NCBI GenBank assembly: GCA_017513085.1
Contig: JAFWDK010000022.1
Location: 62,001 to 126,000 of the forward strand
Direction: 5' to 3'
DNA length: 64,000 bases
Source: Clostridiales bacterium
GTDB taxonomy: Bacteria > Bacillota > Clostridia > Saccharofermentanales > Saccharofermentanaceae
The first letter of the stretch is position 1; each line of letters begins with the position of its first letter. Below are positions 34,850-43,945 of the stretch, one piece after another. The translations under genes and the position numbers were made by a program. The notes under the pieces are model-generated. The model worked only from the letters and a program-made list of their open reading frames with translations, made no database searches and was not told the DNA's origin.

Positions 34850-35989
34850 GTGCACGAAAAGAAACTAGCGATTATTGGGGCTTCTTTGTTTCAGGTACCA
34901 CTTATCCTGCAGGCAAAGAAAATGGGGTTAGAGACGCATGTTTTTGCTTGGGCAGCAAATGATGTAGGTGAGCCGATTGCCGATCATTTCTATCCGATCA
35001 GCATTACGGAAACTGATGAGATCCTGAAAAAATGTCAGGAGATCGGCATTGACGCCATCTGTACCATTGGTTCAGACCTGGCTACGATCACTGTTAATAA
35101 GGTGGCGAAGGATCTGGGTGTGAACTGCAATTCTGTTGAGTGTTCCCATATTGCCACAAATAAGCACCAGATGAGACTTGCTTTCGAAGCGCACAATGTG
35201 CCTTCTCCGAAGAGTATCCTGGTGGAGAGCATCGACGATCTCAAGGGCATCAAGCTTGAATACCCGCTGATCGTTAAGCCGACAGACCGTTCCGGCAGCC
35301 GTGGTATCAATAAGGTAAATAATGAAGAAGAACTCATCAAGGGCATCGAGGATGCCAAGAACAATGCTTTTGAGAAGAAGGCACTGGTCGAGGAGTTCGC
35401 AACCGGTCAGGAATACAGCGTAGAGTGTGTTTCGTATCATGGCGAACACCACATGCTGACTATGACGAAGAAATATACGACAGGCGCACCGCACTTTGTT
35501 GAGACCGGACACCTGGAGCCGGCCCCGGAAGTGAACTTTACTTACGAAGGCATCCGGAAGATCGTGTACAATGCACTGGATTCCCTTCAGATCCGTGAAG
35601 GCGCTTCGCATACCGAGCTGAAGGTTGCGGAGGATGGTTCCGTGAAGATCATCGAGATCGGTGGCCGTATGGGTGGCGATTTCATCGGAAGCCATCTGGT
35701 CCAGCTTTCTACCGGTATCAATTTCGTTAAGGATGTAATCGACGTAGCCTTCAACAAAGAGCCGGATTACACACCGTCTCTGCATTGTGGTTCTGCTGTT
35801 ATCTTTATGGTGGACGAAAAAGAGATGTCCAGATATAAGAGAGTCAAGGCAGAGCATCCGGAGTACATCATCGAAGAGAAAGTAGATGATCTGGTGAAAG
35901 GCGAGCTGCATGACAGTTCCGAGAGAAAAGGATACTGCATCCTCCAGTCTGAAGACAAAGCATATCTGCAGGATCTCATGGAGAGCTGA
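34850..35989 (+). CDS. ATP-grasp ligase B
   Basis: The 379-residue protein has an N-terminal Rossmann-like domain (LAIIGASLFQVPLILQAKKMGL), ATP-grasp motifs PLIVKPTDRSGSRGI and VEEFATGQEYSVECV, and a catalytic end HTELKVAEDGSVKIIEIGGRMGGDFIGSHL. It probably joins a carboxylate to an amine. GTG at 34850 is the chosen start because GGGAG (34836-34840) is 9 bases upstream; the TTG at 34841 touches that site. It has its own promoter. Its distance from ligase A in the same locus suggests, but does not show, a shared pathway. Confidence 0.85.
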   Translation: MHEKKLAIIGASLFQVPLILQAKKMGLETHVFAWAANDVGEPIADHFYPISITETDEILKKCQEIGIDAICTIGSDLATITVNKVAKDLGVNCNSVECSHIATNKHQMRLAFEAHNVPSPKSILVESIDDLKGIKLEYPLIVKPTDRSGSRGINKVNNEEELIKGIEDAKNNAFEKKALVEEFATGQEYSVECVSYHGEHHMLTMTKKYTTGAPHFVETGHLEPAPEVNFTYEGIRKIVYNALDSLQIREGASHTELKVAEDGSVKIIEIGGRMGGDFIGSHLVQLSTGINFVKDVIDVAFNKEPDYTPSLHCGSAVIFMVDEKEMSRYKRVKAEHPEYIIEEKVDDLVKGELHDSSERKGYCILQSEDKAYLQDLMES

Positions 35990-36041
35990 TAGCCGGTTCG
36001 TAGACACCTGAAGTCAGAAAAAGCGAAGTTTTCTAGCATCA

Positions 36042-36091
36042 ATTCCTCCTTTCTTTCTTATAAGAAGGGAGGAATCGTTGTATTCTTTTTT
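36042..36091 (+). terminator. Hairpin after ATP-grasp ligase B
   Basis: ATTCCTCCTTTCTT (36042-36055) pairs with AAGAAGGGAGGAAT (36062-36075), one wobble, around a 6-base loop. A run of seven T residues lies 9 bases further on (36085-36091), so the terminator is not canonical. Confidence 0.55.
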
Positions 36092-36106
36092 TCAGGAGTA
36101 TAGAAT
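36078..36106 (+). promoter_or_regulatory. Promoter of the buk operon
   Basis: TTGTAT (36078-36083) and TAGAAT (36101-36106) are 17 bp apart; AGGAG at 36128-36132 and ATG at 36142 follow. Confidence 0.55.
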
Positions 36107-36141
36107 ACTCTCGGAAGAAACAACGACAGGAGATTTTGCGC

Positions 36142-37266
36142 ATGGCAGCAGATGAAAAGAAGTATAAGTTATTGATCATCAACCCGGGTTCTACTTCCAC
36201 AAAGGTGAGCCTTTTTGAGAATGAAACTTCGGTATTTGAAAAGAGTCTTTTTCACGATGCGGACGTATTGCTTTCGTTTCCGCACGTAAATGACCAGATG
36301 CCTTTCCGTTATGAAGTCATCTTGAATATGCTGAAAGAAGAGGGATATGAAGCTTCGGAGATCGACGTTTTTGTCGGCCGTGGCGGTTCGGCCTGCACGC
36401 AGCCGGGCGGTATCACGAAGATCGACCAGAAGCTCTACGACGATACAGTTGCTGCCGTCGGCGGAAGTGAGCATCCGGCGAAACTGGGTGTTATGCTGGC
36501 ATGGAAATTTGCGCAGGAATTTAACAAACCTGCTTTTACCTTGAATCCTACCAATGTGGATGAATACGGCGACTACGCAAGATTGACCGGTATTAAAGGG
36601 ATCTACCGTGTATCCCACTCTCATGTTCTGAACCAGAAAGCCGTAGCGGAATATCACGCAGAACACGTTCTGAACAAGCGTTACGAAGACTGTAATTTCG
36701 TAGTTGCTCATATCGATGGCGGTATCACAGTCAGCGCGCACGACCACGGCAAAATGGTGGACGGCAACATGGGCGCAGACGGTGAAGGTGCTTTTACACC
36801 GACAAGGATCGGCAGCGTGCCGGTATTGTCTCTTCTGGATTACATCGAAGCACATTCCATAGATGATGTCCGTCTCCGCTGCTCCCGTGCAGGCGGCTTT
36901 GTCGATCTGTTTGGTACGGCGAATGCAGATACAATCCATGAACTCCTGGAAAAGGGTGACAGAAAAGCAGACCTCGTCTGGAACACGATGCTGTATCAGA
37001 TCTGCAAGATGATCGGTGAGATGAGCTGCGTATTGTGCGGTAAGGTCGATGGCATCCTTCTGACCGGCGGACTTCTCCGTTTTGCTGATGTCAAAGCAAC
37101 GATCGAGAAGCGTTGCGGTTGGATCGCTCCGATCACGGATTATCCGGGTGAGATGGAGCAGGAAGCACTGGCTCTTCCGGCACTGAAGGTCATGCAGGGT
37201 AAGATCACTCCTCTGACCTATACGGGAAAGCCGGTATGGGATGGTTTTGAAGGACTGGATCTGTGA
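36142..37266 (+). CDS. buk: Butyrate kinase family protein
   Basis: The 374-residue protein carries acetokinase-family motifs in the butyrate kinase version: LLIINPGSTSTKVSLFE, FVGRGGSACTQPGG, RVSHSHVLNQKAVAEYHA, VVAHIDGGITVSAHDHGKM, LLTGGLLRFADV and TDYPGEMEQEALA. Butyrate kinase makes ATP and butyrate from butyryl phosphate, with related acids also used in some members. ATG at 36142 is preferred over the TTG at 36136 because of AGGAG 9 bases away. It is first in an operon with pta rather than the expected phosphotransbutyrylase, so acetyl or other short acyl phosphates may be substrates. Confidence 0.92.
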   Translation: MAADEKKYKLLIINPGSTSTKVSLFENETSVFEKSLFHDADVLLSFPHVNDQMPFRYEVILNMLKEEGYEASEIDVFVGRGGSACTQPGGITKIDQKLYDDTVAAVGGSEHPAKLGVMLAWKFAQEFNKPAFTLNPTNVDEYGDYARLTGIKGIYRVSHSHVLNQKAVAEYHAEHVLNKRYEDCNFVVAHIDGGITVSAHDHGKMVDGNMGADGEGAFTPTRIGSVPVLSLLDYIEAHSIDDVRLRCSRAGGFVDLFGTANADTIHELLEKGDRKADLVWNTMLYQICKMIGEMSCVLCGKVDGILLTGGLLRFADVKATIEKRCGWIAPITDYPGEMEQEALALPALKVMQGKITPLTYTGKPVWDGFEGLDL

Positions 37267-37289
37267 GAAGTAACAAGGAGGAATCAACT

Positions 37290-38285
37290 ATGAGTATGCT
37301 GGAAAAAATCAAGAACAAGGCACGTGCTAACGTGAAGAAGATCGTACTTCCGGAGGGCGATGAACCACGTACAGTGAAGGCTGCGGTGCAGATCGTAAAA
37401 GAGGGTCTGGCTACCCCGATCCTTCTTGGTGCTGCAGACAAGATCGCTGCAGTCGCTTCTGAACAGGGCGTAGATATTTCCGGGATCGAAACGATCGACC
37501 CGGCAACAAGTGAGAAAGCAAAAGAATATGCGCAAGTGCTTTTTGAGCTGAGAAAGGCGAAAGGCGTAACCGAAGAGGATGCCGCGAAGCTGGTTTCTGA
37601 TCCGATGTATTACGGCATCATGATGGTCAAGCTCGATGAGGCGGACGGCCTCGTTTCCGGTGCGGTGCATACGACAGGCGATATGCTTCGTCCGGCATTG
37701 CAGATCATCAAGGCGAAGCCGGGCATGTCGATCGTGTCCAGCAGCTTCCTGATGGAGTGCCCGAACAAGGAACTCGGTGAGGATGGTCTTCTGGTTTATG
37801 CAGACTGTGTCGTGAATCCTTGCCCGAATGCGCAGGAACTGGCGCAGATCGCAGTATCGGCTGCAGAGACGGCGAGAGTCCTCTGCGGTATCGAAGAGCC
37901 GAGAGTAGCACTTCTTTCCTTCTCCACGAAGGGCAGTGCCAAGCACGATCTGGTGACCAAAGTCCAGGAAGCAACAAAGATTGCACACGAACTGGCACCG
38001 GATCTCCTTCTGGATGGCGAGATGCAGTTTGATGCGGCACTGGTTCCGTCCGTTGGCGCTTCAAAAGCACCGGGCAGCCCGGTCGCCGGCCGTGCGAATG
38101 TCCTGATCTTCCCGGATCTGCAGGCGGGTAACATCGGTTACAAGATCACTCAGCGTATCGGTAATGCAGATTGCTTTGCTGTGCTCCAGGGTCTTGCTAA
38201 GCCTTGTAATGACCTGTCCCGTGGATGCTCTGTCGAGGATATCGTCAATACTGTTGCAATGACGGCGGTACAGGCAACCTGCTAA
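37290..38285 (+). CDS. pta: Phosphate acetyltransferase
   Basis: The 331-residue protein is of single-domain Pta type, converting acetyl-CoA and phosphate to acetyl phosphate. Recognisable are KIVLPEGDEPRTVKAA, GLVSGAVHTTGDMLRPALQI, LLSFSTKGSAKHDLVTKV, LLLDGEMQFDAALVP and the C-terminal ANVLIFPDLQAGNIGYKITQR with NDLSRGCSVEDIVN. Length and motifs favour Pta over the shorter Ptb. AAGGAGGA (37275-37282) precedes the ATG; the gene starts 23 bases after buk. No acetate kinase is present nearby. Confidence 0.93.
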   Translation: MSMLEKIKNKARANVKKIVLPEGDEPRTVKAAVQIVKEGLATPILLGAADKIAAVASEQGVDISGIETIDPATSEKAKEYAQVLFELRKAKGVTEEDAAKLVSDPMYYGIMMVKLDEADGLVSGAVHTTGDMLRPALQIIKAKPGMSIVSSSFLMECPNKELGEDGLLVYADCVVNPCPNAQELAQIAVSAAETARVLCGIEEPRVALLSFSTKGSAKHDLVTKVQEATKIAHELAPDLLLDGEMQFDAALVPSVGASKAPGSPVAGRANVLIFPDLQAGNIGYKITQRIGNADCFAVLQGLAKPCNDLSRGCSVEDIVNTVAMTAVQATC

Positions 38286-38331
38286 AAAATAGCACAAGTG
38301 ATACAATAAAGAAAAAACTCCGGAGGAGAAT

Positions 38332-39231
38332 ATGGACGAACAGAAGAAACAGCAATGGATCAAAACCGTGCAGGATTTTACTGCGATGACAGGCATTTAT
38401 CTGCCGGATGATGTGGAAGCTCAGCTTCGTCACCTGGCCGAGGTGGAAACCGTGGAACATGCAAAAACCATGTATTCCTGCATGATCGAAGATCTTTCGC
38501 TGGCTAAGAAGCTTCATCGTCCTCTTTGTCAGGATACAGGTGTCCTTCAGTATTTTGTAGAAGTTGGCACACAGTTTCCTTATCTTGATGAGATCGAGGA
38601 TGTACTGGTTCAGGCGGCTAGAAAAGCAACGCTGGAGACACCTCTTCGTCCAAACGTGGTGGAACCGCTTGGCGAGCATAATACCGGCGATAATACCGGA
38701 TATGGCGCGCCGTATATCGAATATGATCTGGTACCTGGCGGCAAGGATCTTCGCCTCCGTATGTATATGGCCGGCGGCGGATGCTCGCTTCCGGGCAGAA
38801 GCAAAGTGCTTATGCCGTTAGAGGGTGTAGAAGGTGTTAAGAAATTCGTCTACCAGACGATCTTAGACTGGGGCGTAAATGCATGCCCGCCGCTTTGCAT
38901 CGGTATCGGACTGGGCACTTGCGCGGCAACATCAGCGATGCTTTCGAAGAAAGCTCTTCTTCGCCCGATCGGTACACATTCCAAGTATGAAAAAGTAGCG
39001 AAACTTGAAGATGAGATCCGTGACGGTCTCAACTCTATGGGTATAGCACCTCTCGGATTCGGCGGATCGAACACGGTATTGAGTGTCAATATCGAAGCCG
39101 CCGCACACCACCCGGCAACGCTCGGTGTAGGTATTACTACAGGCTGCTGGGCAACACGTCGTGGGGAGATGATCATCCACGAGGATCTTTCCTACGAGAT
39201 ATTGTCCCACAAGAAATCCCTGGAGGTATAA
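38332..39231 (+). CDS. Class I Fe-S hydro-lyase alpha subunit (fumarate hydratase/tartrate dehydratase)
   Basis: The 299-residue subunit has the three conserved Cys regions that hold the oxygen-sensitive 4Fe-4S cluster: [26 protein letters not shown] and [11 protein letters not shown]. Members add water to fumarate or remove it from malate or L-tartrate. Fumarate/malate interconversion is the default, but the two-subunit type cannot be told from tartrate dehydratase by eye. GGAGGAG precedes the ATG. The beta subunit gene follows after 4 bases. Confidence 0.9.
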   Translation: MDEQKKQQWIKTVQDFTAMTGIYLPDDVEAQLRHLAEVETVEHAKTMYSCMIEDLSLAKKLHRPLCQDTGVLQYFVEVGTQFPYLDEIEDVLVQAARKATLETPLRPNVVEPLGEHNTGDNTGYGAPYIEYDLVPGGKDLRLRMYMAGGGCSLPGRSKVLMPLEGVEGVKKFVYQTILDWGVNACPPLCIGIGLGTCAATSAMLSKKALLRPIGTHSKYEKVAKLEDEIRDGLNSMGIAPLGFGGSNTVLSVNIEAAAHHPATLGVGITTGCWATRRGEMIIHEDLSYEILSHKKSLEV

Positions 39232-39235
39232 GAAG

Positions 39236-39817
39236 ATGAAGAAGATTTTAACTACACCGATCTCGTATGATCAGATCAAAGACCTGAATATCGGAGATAC
39301 TGTTTATCTTACCGGTTACCTCTCAACCTGCCGTGACAGCGGACACCGTCGTGTCGTACAGGAAGGGATCATGCCGACGAAAGTGGAACTCAAGGAAGGC
39401 GCGATCTTCCACGCCGGCCCGATCGTAGGAAAAGACGAAAACGGCAAGCAGTATATGGTTTCCATCGGACCGACTACGAGTCGAAGAATGGAATCTGCTG
39501 AGGCTGAATTCATCGAGAAGACGGGAGTACGTCTTGTTATCGGTAAGGGTGGCATGATGGAGAAGACCGCAAAAGCATGTAAAGAATTCGGCGCGATCCA
39601 CTGTGCTTTCCCGGGTGGCTGCGCAGTTGTTGCCGCACAGGAAGTCGAGGAGATCGAAGACGTAGAGTGGATGGATTTCGGTATGCCGGAAGCGCTCTGG
39701 ATCATGAAAGTGAAGGAGTTCGGACCGTTGATCGTTTCGATCGATACGAAAGGAAACAATCTTTTCGAGAATAACACGAAGATATTTAAGGAACGCTTTG
39801 ATAAACTTGTCGACTAA
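39236..39817 (+). CDS. Class I Fe-S hydro-lyase beta subunit
   Basis: The 193-residue subunit corresponds to the C-terminal domain of FumA or to TtdB. It has the swivelling domain signs [13 protein letters not shown], the substrate-binding [30 protein letters not shown] and [27 protein letters not shown]. It forms the active site with the alpha subunit. It lies in the buk-pta operon, linking fumarate/malate to acid formation. Confidence 0.92.
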   Translation: MKKILTTPISYDQIKDLNIGDTVYLTGYLSTCRDSGHRRVVQEGIMPTKVELKEGAIFHAGPIVGKDENGKQYMVSIGPTTSRRMESAEAEFIEKTGVRLVIGKGGMMEKTAKACKEFGAIHCAFPGGCAVVAAQEVEEIEDVEWMDFGMPEALWIMKVKEFGPLIVSIDTKGNNLFENNTKIFKERFDKLVD

Positions 39818-39826
39818 GAGGTAAAG

Positions 39827-40894
39827 ATGAAGAAGAGATTCTTGCCTTTGCTTGTGATCCTGCTTGCGTTGGCCGTGGTTTTAATGGTCGTGGTCATCAT
39901 GCGTTCGATCCTGAGGAAGAATGCTTCTTTAACAGCCGGCAGTGAGACAGTGCCGACATATACCTATTCAGATCCGTCGCTGATCGGAATGAATATCAGC
40001 GATATGGGTCAGGAGATCTTGGATTCTGTAGATTATTCTACCCGTGGACGTGCTTCGTATCAGAAGGGCGTAGTGGAAAAGGACATTGAAGCCTATCAAG
40101 GACGCGGGTACTCCGGATGGCCTTCGGACGTACAGGTGGAGTCCTCACTCTCAATAAGAAAATACGGTGACGATCAGGTGTATTCGCTTCAAGACCCGCA
40201 AAACCCGGATTCATACGACCGGATAGTGCTTTTCGTGCATGGCGGCGGATATATCATGGATCTTTCGCAGTCGACAGTTAGTCTGTGTGACGAGATCAGA
40301 AAGACGACTCATTCCCGGGTGGATATCCCGCTTTACCAACCGATCTATAATGCTAACTGTGAAGACGCCTATGAGTTACTCCTGAATATGTATAAGGACC
40401 TTCTTTCCGAAGGCAAAGAACTCGCCATCATGGGTGATTCGGCCGGTGGCGGTCTGGCGCTCGGTTTTACGCTTTATCTTCGTGAATTGGGCATGAAGGT
40501 CCCGGACAAGATGGTGCTGATCTGCCCGTGGGTCGATGTCACGCTATCCAATCCGAAGATCGGGGAGTATCAAGAAAAAGACCGGCTTCTCGGCGTATAT
40601 GGCCTGACTCTTCTGGGGAAAATGTGGGCGGATACGATCGATGTTCAAGATTACCGCGTAAGCCCGATCTATGGTTCTTTTGGCAAAGAAAAAGAAATGC
40701 CGGATACACTTCTCATCTGCGGAACAGCAGATATCATGTACCCGGACACGGAACTTCTTTATGAAAAACTGAAAGCGGAGGGCCATAAAGTCCGGATGAT
40801 CATTGGGGAAGGGCTTTTCCATGTGTATCCCATGTTACAGATCCCGGAGGCGTTTACGACCAGAGCGATCATCGAAGAATTCCTCGCTTCTTGA
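39827..40894 (+). CDS. Membrane-anchored alpha/beta hydrolase, HSL-type esterase
   Basis: The 355-residue protein has an N-terminal membrane helix (about 6-28) and an external alpha/beta hydrolase domain. The oxyanion motif FVHGGGYIMD, nucleophile GDSAGGGLALGF, acid in CGTADIMYPDTEL and His in EGLFHVYPM form the full catalytic set of hormone-sensitive-lipase-like esterases. It starts 9 bases after the hydro-lyase beta gene, so it ends the operon, and its last base is 3 bases from the convergent peptidase stop. The substrate is unknown; it may act on acyl esters of cell-wall or plant polymers. Confidence 0.88.
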   Translation: MKKRFLPLLVILLALAVVLMVVVIMRSILRKNASLTAGSETVPTYTYSDPSLIGMNISDMGQEILDSVDYSTRGRASYQKGVVEKDIEAYQGRGYSGWPSDVQVESSLSIRKYGDDQVYSLQDPQNPDSYDRIVLFVHGGGYIMDLSQSTVSLCDEIRKTTHSRVDIPLYQPIYNANCEDAYELLLNMYKDLLSEGKELAIMGDSAGGGLALGFTLYLRELGMKVPDKMVLICPWVDVTLSNPKIGEYQEKDRLLGVYGLTLLGKMWADTIDVQDYRVSPIYGSFGKEKEMPDTLLICGTADIMYPDTELLYEKLKAEGHKVRMIIGEGLFHVYPMLQIPEAFTTRAIIEEFLAS

Positions 40895-40897
40895 GGA

Positions 40898-42523
40898 TCA
40901 CTCCCATTTCAGGATCGGATCTAGAAGGGCGGAGACTTCATCTGCCATTTCCTTGGGCATTCTTTCAAATGACGCTACATGTGAAGCTTCCGGCAAAGTG
41001 TAGATATGAATGTTCTCATTATCCGTCACATCCGGAAGCCGTACGGAGTACCAGACATCTGCTGCGCCATAGACCATGACGACAGTACTCTTTGTCTCAT
41101 GTGACCACTTGACCATGTTGTTATATAAGGTCGGATCAAAAGTGAAAGCCTGATACTGTTCCGGGGTAAAGACCATACGGAAAAGAAGTCCTTTCTCCAT
41201 ATCCTCCGTGACTACGAGTTTAGCGCCGGAGCCATCTTTTTCCAGTGCTGCACGAAGGAAAGAGAAGTCGTACTCATGCTCGCCATTCTGCTTGGCTGCC
41301 TGCACATAGTAAGCAAAATATTCGGAATTGTGCGCCCAGACATTTGCAGGGTTGGTATCGTAGATGAGTTGCAATAGGAGATCAAGATATTCCGAACCCC
41401 CGGAATCCTTCTGATCCAGAATATTCCGGATAAGCTTGAAATCCGGGAAATACTGCCAGGTGGTCGTTGCAAATTCCAAGACAGCCATATCAAAGAGAAT
41501 GTCCGGTGTTACGAAATCCGTAAAAACACATCCGTCTTCAATACCTTTCTGATAGTATTTCGGGGCTAATACATCGCGATGCTTGATGGCTTCGACCTGA
41601 AACTCCAAGACCAGATCACGGTACTTTTTTGCCTGGTCCTTTCCATAAGCAGTATCGCCGATCTCGGTATAGATATAATCAAAGAAACCCGGTGCATCCT
41701 GATCCGAGCCTCCCGGTGCTACGAAAGATACAAAAACGTCAGCATCTTCCGGGTGAAAATATGATTGCATGTGTGTGAGCTGACCGCCCTTGCTGGCTCC
41801 GGTGAACATGCTCTTTCCGTGAAGGATCTTCTTGAACTGCGTAATGATGAAATGAAAGTCTTCTGCAGCATTTTCAGCGGTCAGATATTCCCAGTAATCC
41901 AGAGAATCAATGGAGAGGCCATCCGGTACGGAGCCACCAAAGAAACGATGCTCCATCTGGACTTGGTTGGTGTTATAGAACCATGATAGATCGCGCCTTG
42001 AATCGAAGGCAGAAAATTCCATTTCATAGAGATTATAACCATCGCATAGAAAAGTGTTAGTAGCTTTTTCGTCGACAAATATGAAAGTCGTTCTTAATGG
42101 AAAAGAACCTTTAGCCGGCTCTTTCCAGTCCAGTGGCATATCAAAAATGACGGTATATTTATCCGCGATCTGGTTTGGTGCTCCTGTCTGGATGATCGCC
42201 GATTTTTCACAGGAGCGGACTCTTTCCAGATTCTTGATCTGATCTTCCAGGGTTGCTTCGCCAGAAGCACTGGAAGATGCCGCCGTAGTGTCTTCTGTTT
42301 CAGAAGAAGTTGTCTCCAGGGAAGAGCTTTCGTCCGATGATTCGGTTTCAGAAGAAGATTCCGTCTTTTCTTCTGAAGAAGTTGTTTCCTCAGTAGTTGT
42401 TGTCTCTTCCGTAGAAGTCCTTCTTGATTTAGATGATGACGCTGTTTTTTCTGAATGACAACTGCACAGCGAGAGAATCAGTGCTGCTGAAAGAAGGGTA
42501 GATATGATTTTTCTGTGTAACAT
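40898..42523 (-). CDS. Lipoprotein S37-like (PS-10) serine peptidase
   Basis: The 541-residue protein begins with a lipoprotein signal (ILSLCSCHSEK) and a Ser/Thr/Glu-rich tether to about residue 105. The following domain matches the S37/S28-like pattern: VIFDMPLDWKEP, QVQMEHRFFGGSVPDG, EDFHFIITQFKKILHGKSMFTGASKGGQ with nucleophile Ser244, an acid in YGAADVWYSVRLPD and His in PEASHVASF. Members trim N-terminal peptides outside the cell. GGAGGT selects the ATG at 42523. It lies 81 bases after larC with its own TATAAT. Confidence 0.85.
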   Translation of the reverse strand: MLHRKIISTLLSAALILSLCSCHSEKTASSSKSRRTSTEETTTTEETTSSEEKTESSSETESSDESSSLETTSSETEDTTAASSSASGEATLEDQIKNLERVRSCEKSAIIQTGAPNQIADKYTVIFDMPLDWKEPAKGSFPLRTTFIFVDEKATNTFLCDGYNLYEMEFSAFDSRRDLSWFYNTNQVQMEHRFFGGSVPDGLSIDSLDYWEYLTAENAAEDFHFIITQFKKILHGKSMFTGASKGGQLTHMQSYFHPEDADVFVSFVAPGGSDQDAPGFFDYIYTEIGDTAYGKDQAKKYRDLVLEFQVEAIKHRDVLAPKYYQKGIEDGCVFTDFVTPDILFDMAVLEFATTTWQYFPDFKLIRNILDQKDSGGSEYLDLLLQLIYDTNPANVWAHNSEYFAYYVQAAKQNGEHEYDFSFLRAALEKDGSGAKLVVTEDMEKGLLFRMVFTPEQYQAFTFDPTLYNNMVKWSHETKSTVVMVYGAADVWYSVRLPDVTDNENIHIYTLPEASHVASFERMPKEMADEVSALLDPILKWE

Positions 42524-42551
42524 ATGTGGGACCTCCACTTAGAATAAGACC

Positions 42552-42586
42552 ATTATACGTAACGAAGGTCCGGATAGAGTGACAGT
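42552..42586 (-). promoter_or_regulatory. Promoter and shared upstream element of the S37-like peptidase gene
   Basis: On the minus strand a perfect TATAAT (42557-42552) lies 28 bases before the ATG. ACTGTCAC (42586-42579) ends exactly 21 bp before it. The same arrangement occurs before the HExxH lipoprotein gene at 52384-52418. No normal -35 is visible. Confidence 0.5.
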
Positions 42587-42604
42587 TCTCTCATGATAAT
42601 TTGA

Positions 42605-43945
42605 TTAATGGTTTTCAGATCCGCCAAGTGAAATCCTTTTCTCGACTTCTTCCAGACTGAGGTCATGCTCTTTGGCAATGCGGGCCAGGTCTTCATATTC
42701 AAACTTGACGCGAGTCACACCATACCCGCTGGACACCTTGCGCCGTACAGGCCCAAACGATGTATCGATCGTTTCGATCTTGCGGTCTAAAACATAGCGC
42801 TGGTAAGTCAGTTCCCGGATACCGATCGTGGTCGTATTTGCAAAGATCAGCTTGACCATTTTTTCACGGTCCGAAGGCTTGCAGAGCATCCGTAACAGAA
42901 TACCGGGACGGGATTTCTTCATGCCGGCCGGAACAGTATAGACCTCGTTAGCTCCTTCAGAAAGGAACTTTTCCATGGCAAAAGCAACCGCCTCGGCGGT
43001 CATATCGTCCACATTACAGGAAAGCTCAATGACTGTATTTCCGTCTTCACATGAAGCCGTATGTTCTGGTTCAGTAACGGATACAGCTTCTTGTGGCAGG
43101 GAAGGGGAGGCCGGCAGTTCTGTTTTCTCACCGATCATAGCGCGCACGCAGTTAGCCTGAGGGAAATCTTTCTTTCCCATACCATATCCGATCGCTTGGG
43201 TGGACATCATCGGCTGGGAGCCGAAGCGTGTGGCAAAATGCTTGAGAAGCGCGGCACCGGTCGGTGTGCAGAGCTCACCCTGGATATTCCCGCCATATGT
43301 CGGGATATTGCGAAGGATATAAGCCGTAGCCGGCGCAGGGACCGGAAGAATGCCGTGCGCGCAGTGCACCTGCCCGCTACCGACATGGATCGGCGATACG
43401 ACCACTTCGTCCGGTTTGAGTTTGTGCATCAGGAGACAGACAGCTACGATATCCGCTACAGCATCCATCGTTCCCACTTCATGGAAGTGGATCTGGTCGA
43501 CAGGTCTTCCATGAACGTGGCTTTCCGCTTCTGCGATCTCCTGATAGACTGCCATGACATCGAGTGCGACCATAGTAGGGAGCGAAAGGTGTCCTGTCAC
43601 AATATGTTCGATGTCGTGAAGGCTGCTATGATGATGGGCATGGTCATGAGAATGGTCGTGCCCGTGCTCATGCTCATGTTCATGTTCATGGTGGTGCTCG
43701 TGATCATGGTGATGTTCATGCTCATGAAGATGCTCATCTTCCTCTTCACCATCAACGGTGACAGAAACATGTGTGCCGGTGATCCCGCACTTCACGGCAG
43801 GATCGGCCGAATATCTGACACCGGGGATCCCCAGGGAATTCAGTCTGGCGACAAAAGCCTCGCGGTCCGGAAGAAGCTCAAGGAGAGCGGCAGTCAGCAT
43901 ATCGCCGGCGGCACCCATGGAACAATCGATGTACAGTGTTTTCAT
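42605..43945 (-). CDS. larC: LarC, nickel-insertion protein of the nickel-pincer cofactor
   Basis: The 446-residue protein matches LarC, the CTP-dependent enzyme that inserts nickel into the pincer nucleotide. Seen are LYIDCSMGAAGDMLTAAL, a His-rich metal-binding stretch at residues 72-110, QIHFHEVGTMDAVADIVAVCLL, HGILPVPAPATAYIL, the GELCTPTGAALL turn, and a C-terminal domain with SCNVDDMTAEAVAFAMEKFL. In some lactobacilli larC is split and needs a frameshift; here it is one continuous frame. GGAGG precedes the ATG at 43945, which overlaps the larB stop by ATGA. Confidence 0.94.
   Translation of the reverse strand: MKTLYIDCSMGAAGDMLTAALLELLPDREAFVARLNSLGIPGVRYSADPAVKCGITGTHVSVTVDGEEEDEHLHEHEHHHDHEHHHEHEHEHEHGHDHSHDHAHHHSSLHDIEHIVTGHLSLPTMVALDVMAVYQEIAEAESHVHGRPVDQIHFHEVGTMDAVADIVAVCLLMHKLKPDEVVVSPIHVGSGQVHCAHGILPVPAPATAYILRNIPTYGGNIQGELCTPTGAALLKHFATRFGSQPMMSTQAIGYGMGKKDFPQANCVRAMIGEKTELPASPSLPQEAVSVTEPEHTASCEDGNTVIELSCNVDDMTAEAVAFAMEKFLSEGANEVYTVPAGMKKSRPGILLRMLCKPSDREKMVKLIFANTTTIGIRELTYQRYVLDRKIETIDTSFGPVRRKVSSGYGVTRVKFEYEDLARIAKEHDLSLEEVEKRISLGGSENH

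Noticed and set aside
37290..38285. Assignment as phosphate butyryltransferase (ptb) because it follows buk
   Set aside because: Length (331) and the motifs GSAKHDLVTKV and DLQAGNIGYKITQR are those of phosphate acetyltransferase; butyryl use remains an open question but the family is Pta.
43620..43740. Repeated CAT/ATG triplets suggesting a microsatellite or CRISPR-like array
   Set aside because: The triplets encode the LarC His/Glu/Asp-rich metal-binding stretch in frame; there are no spacers and the period is codon-sized.
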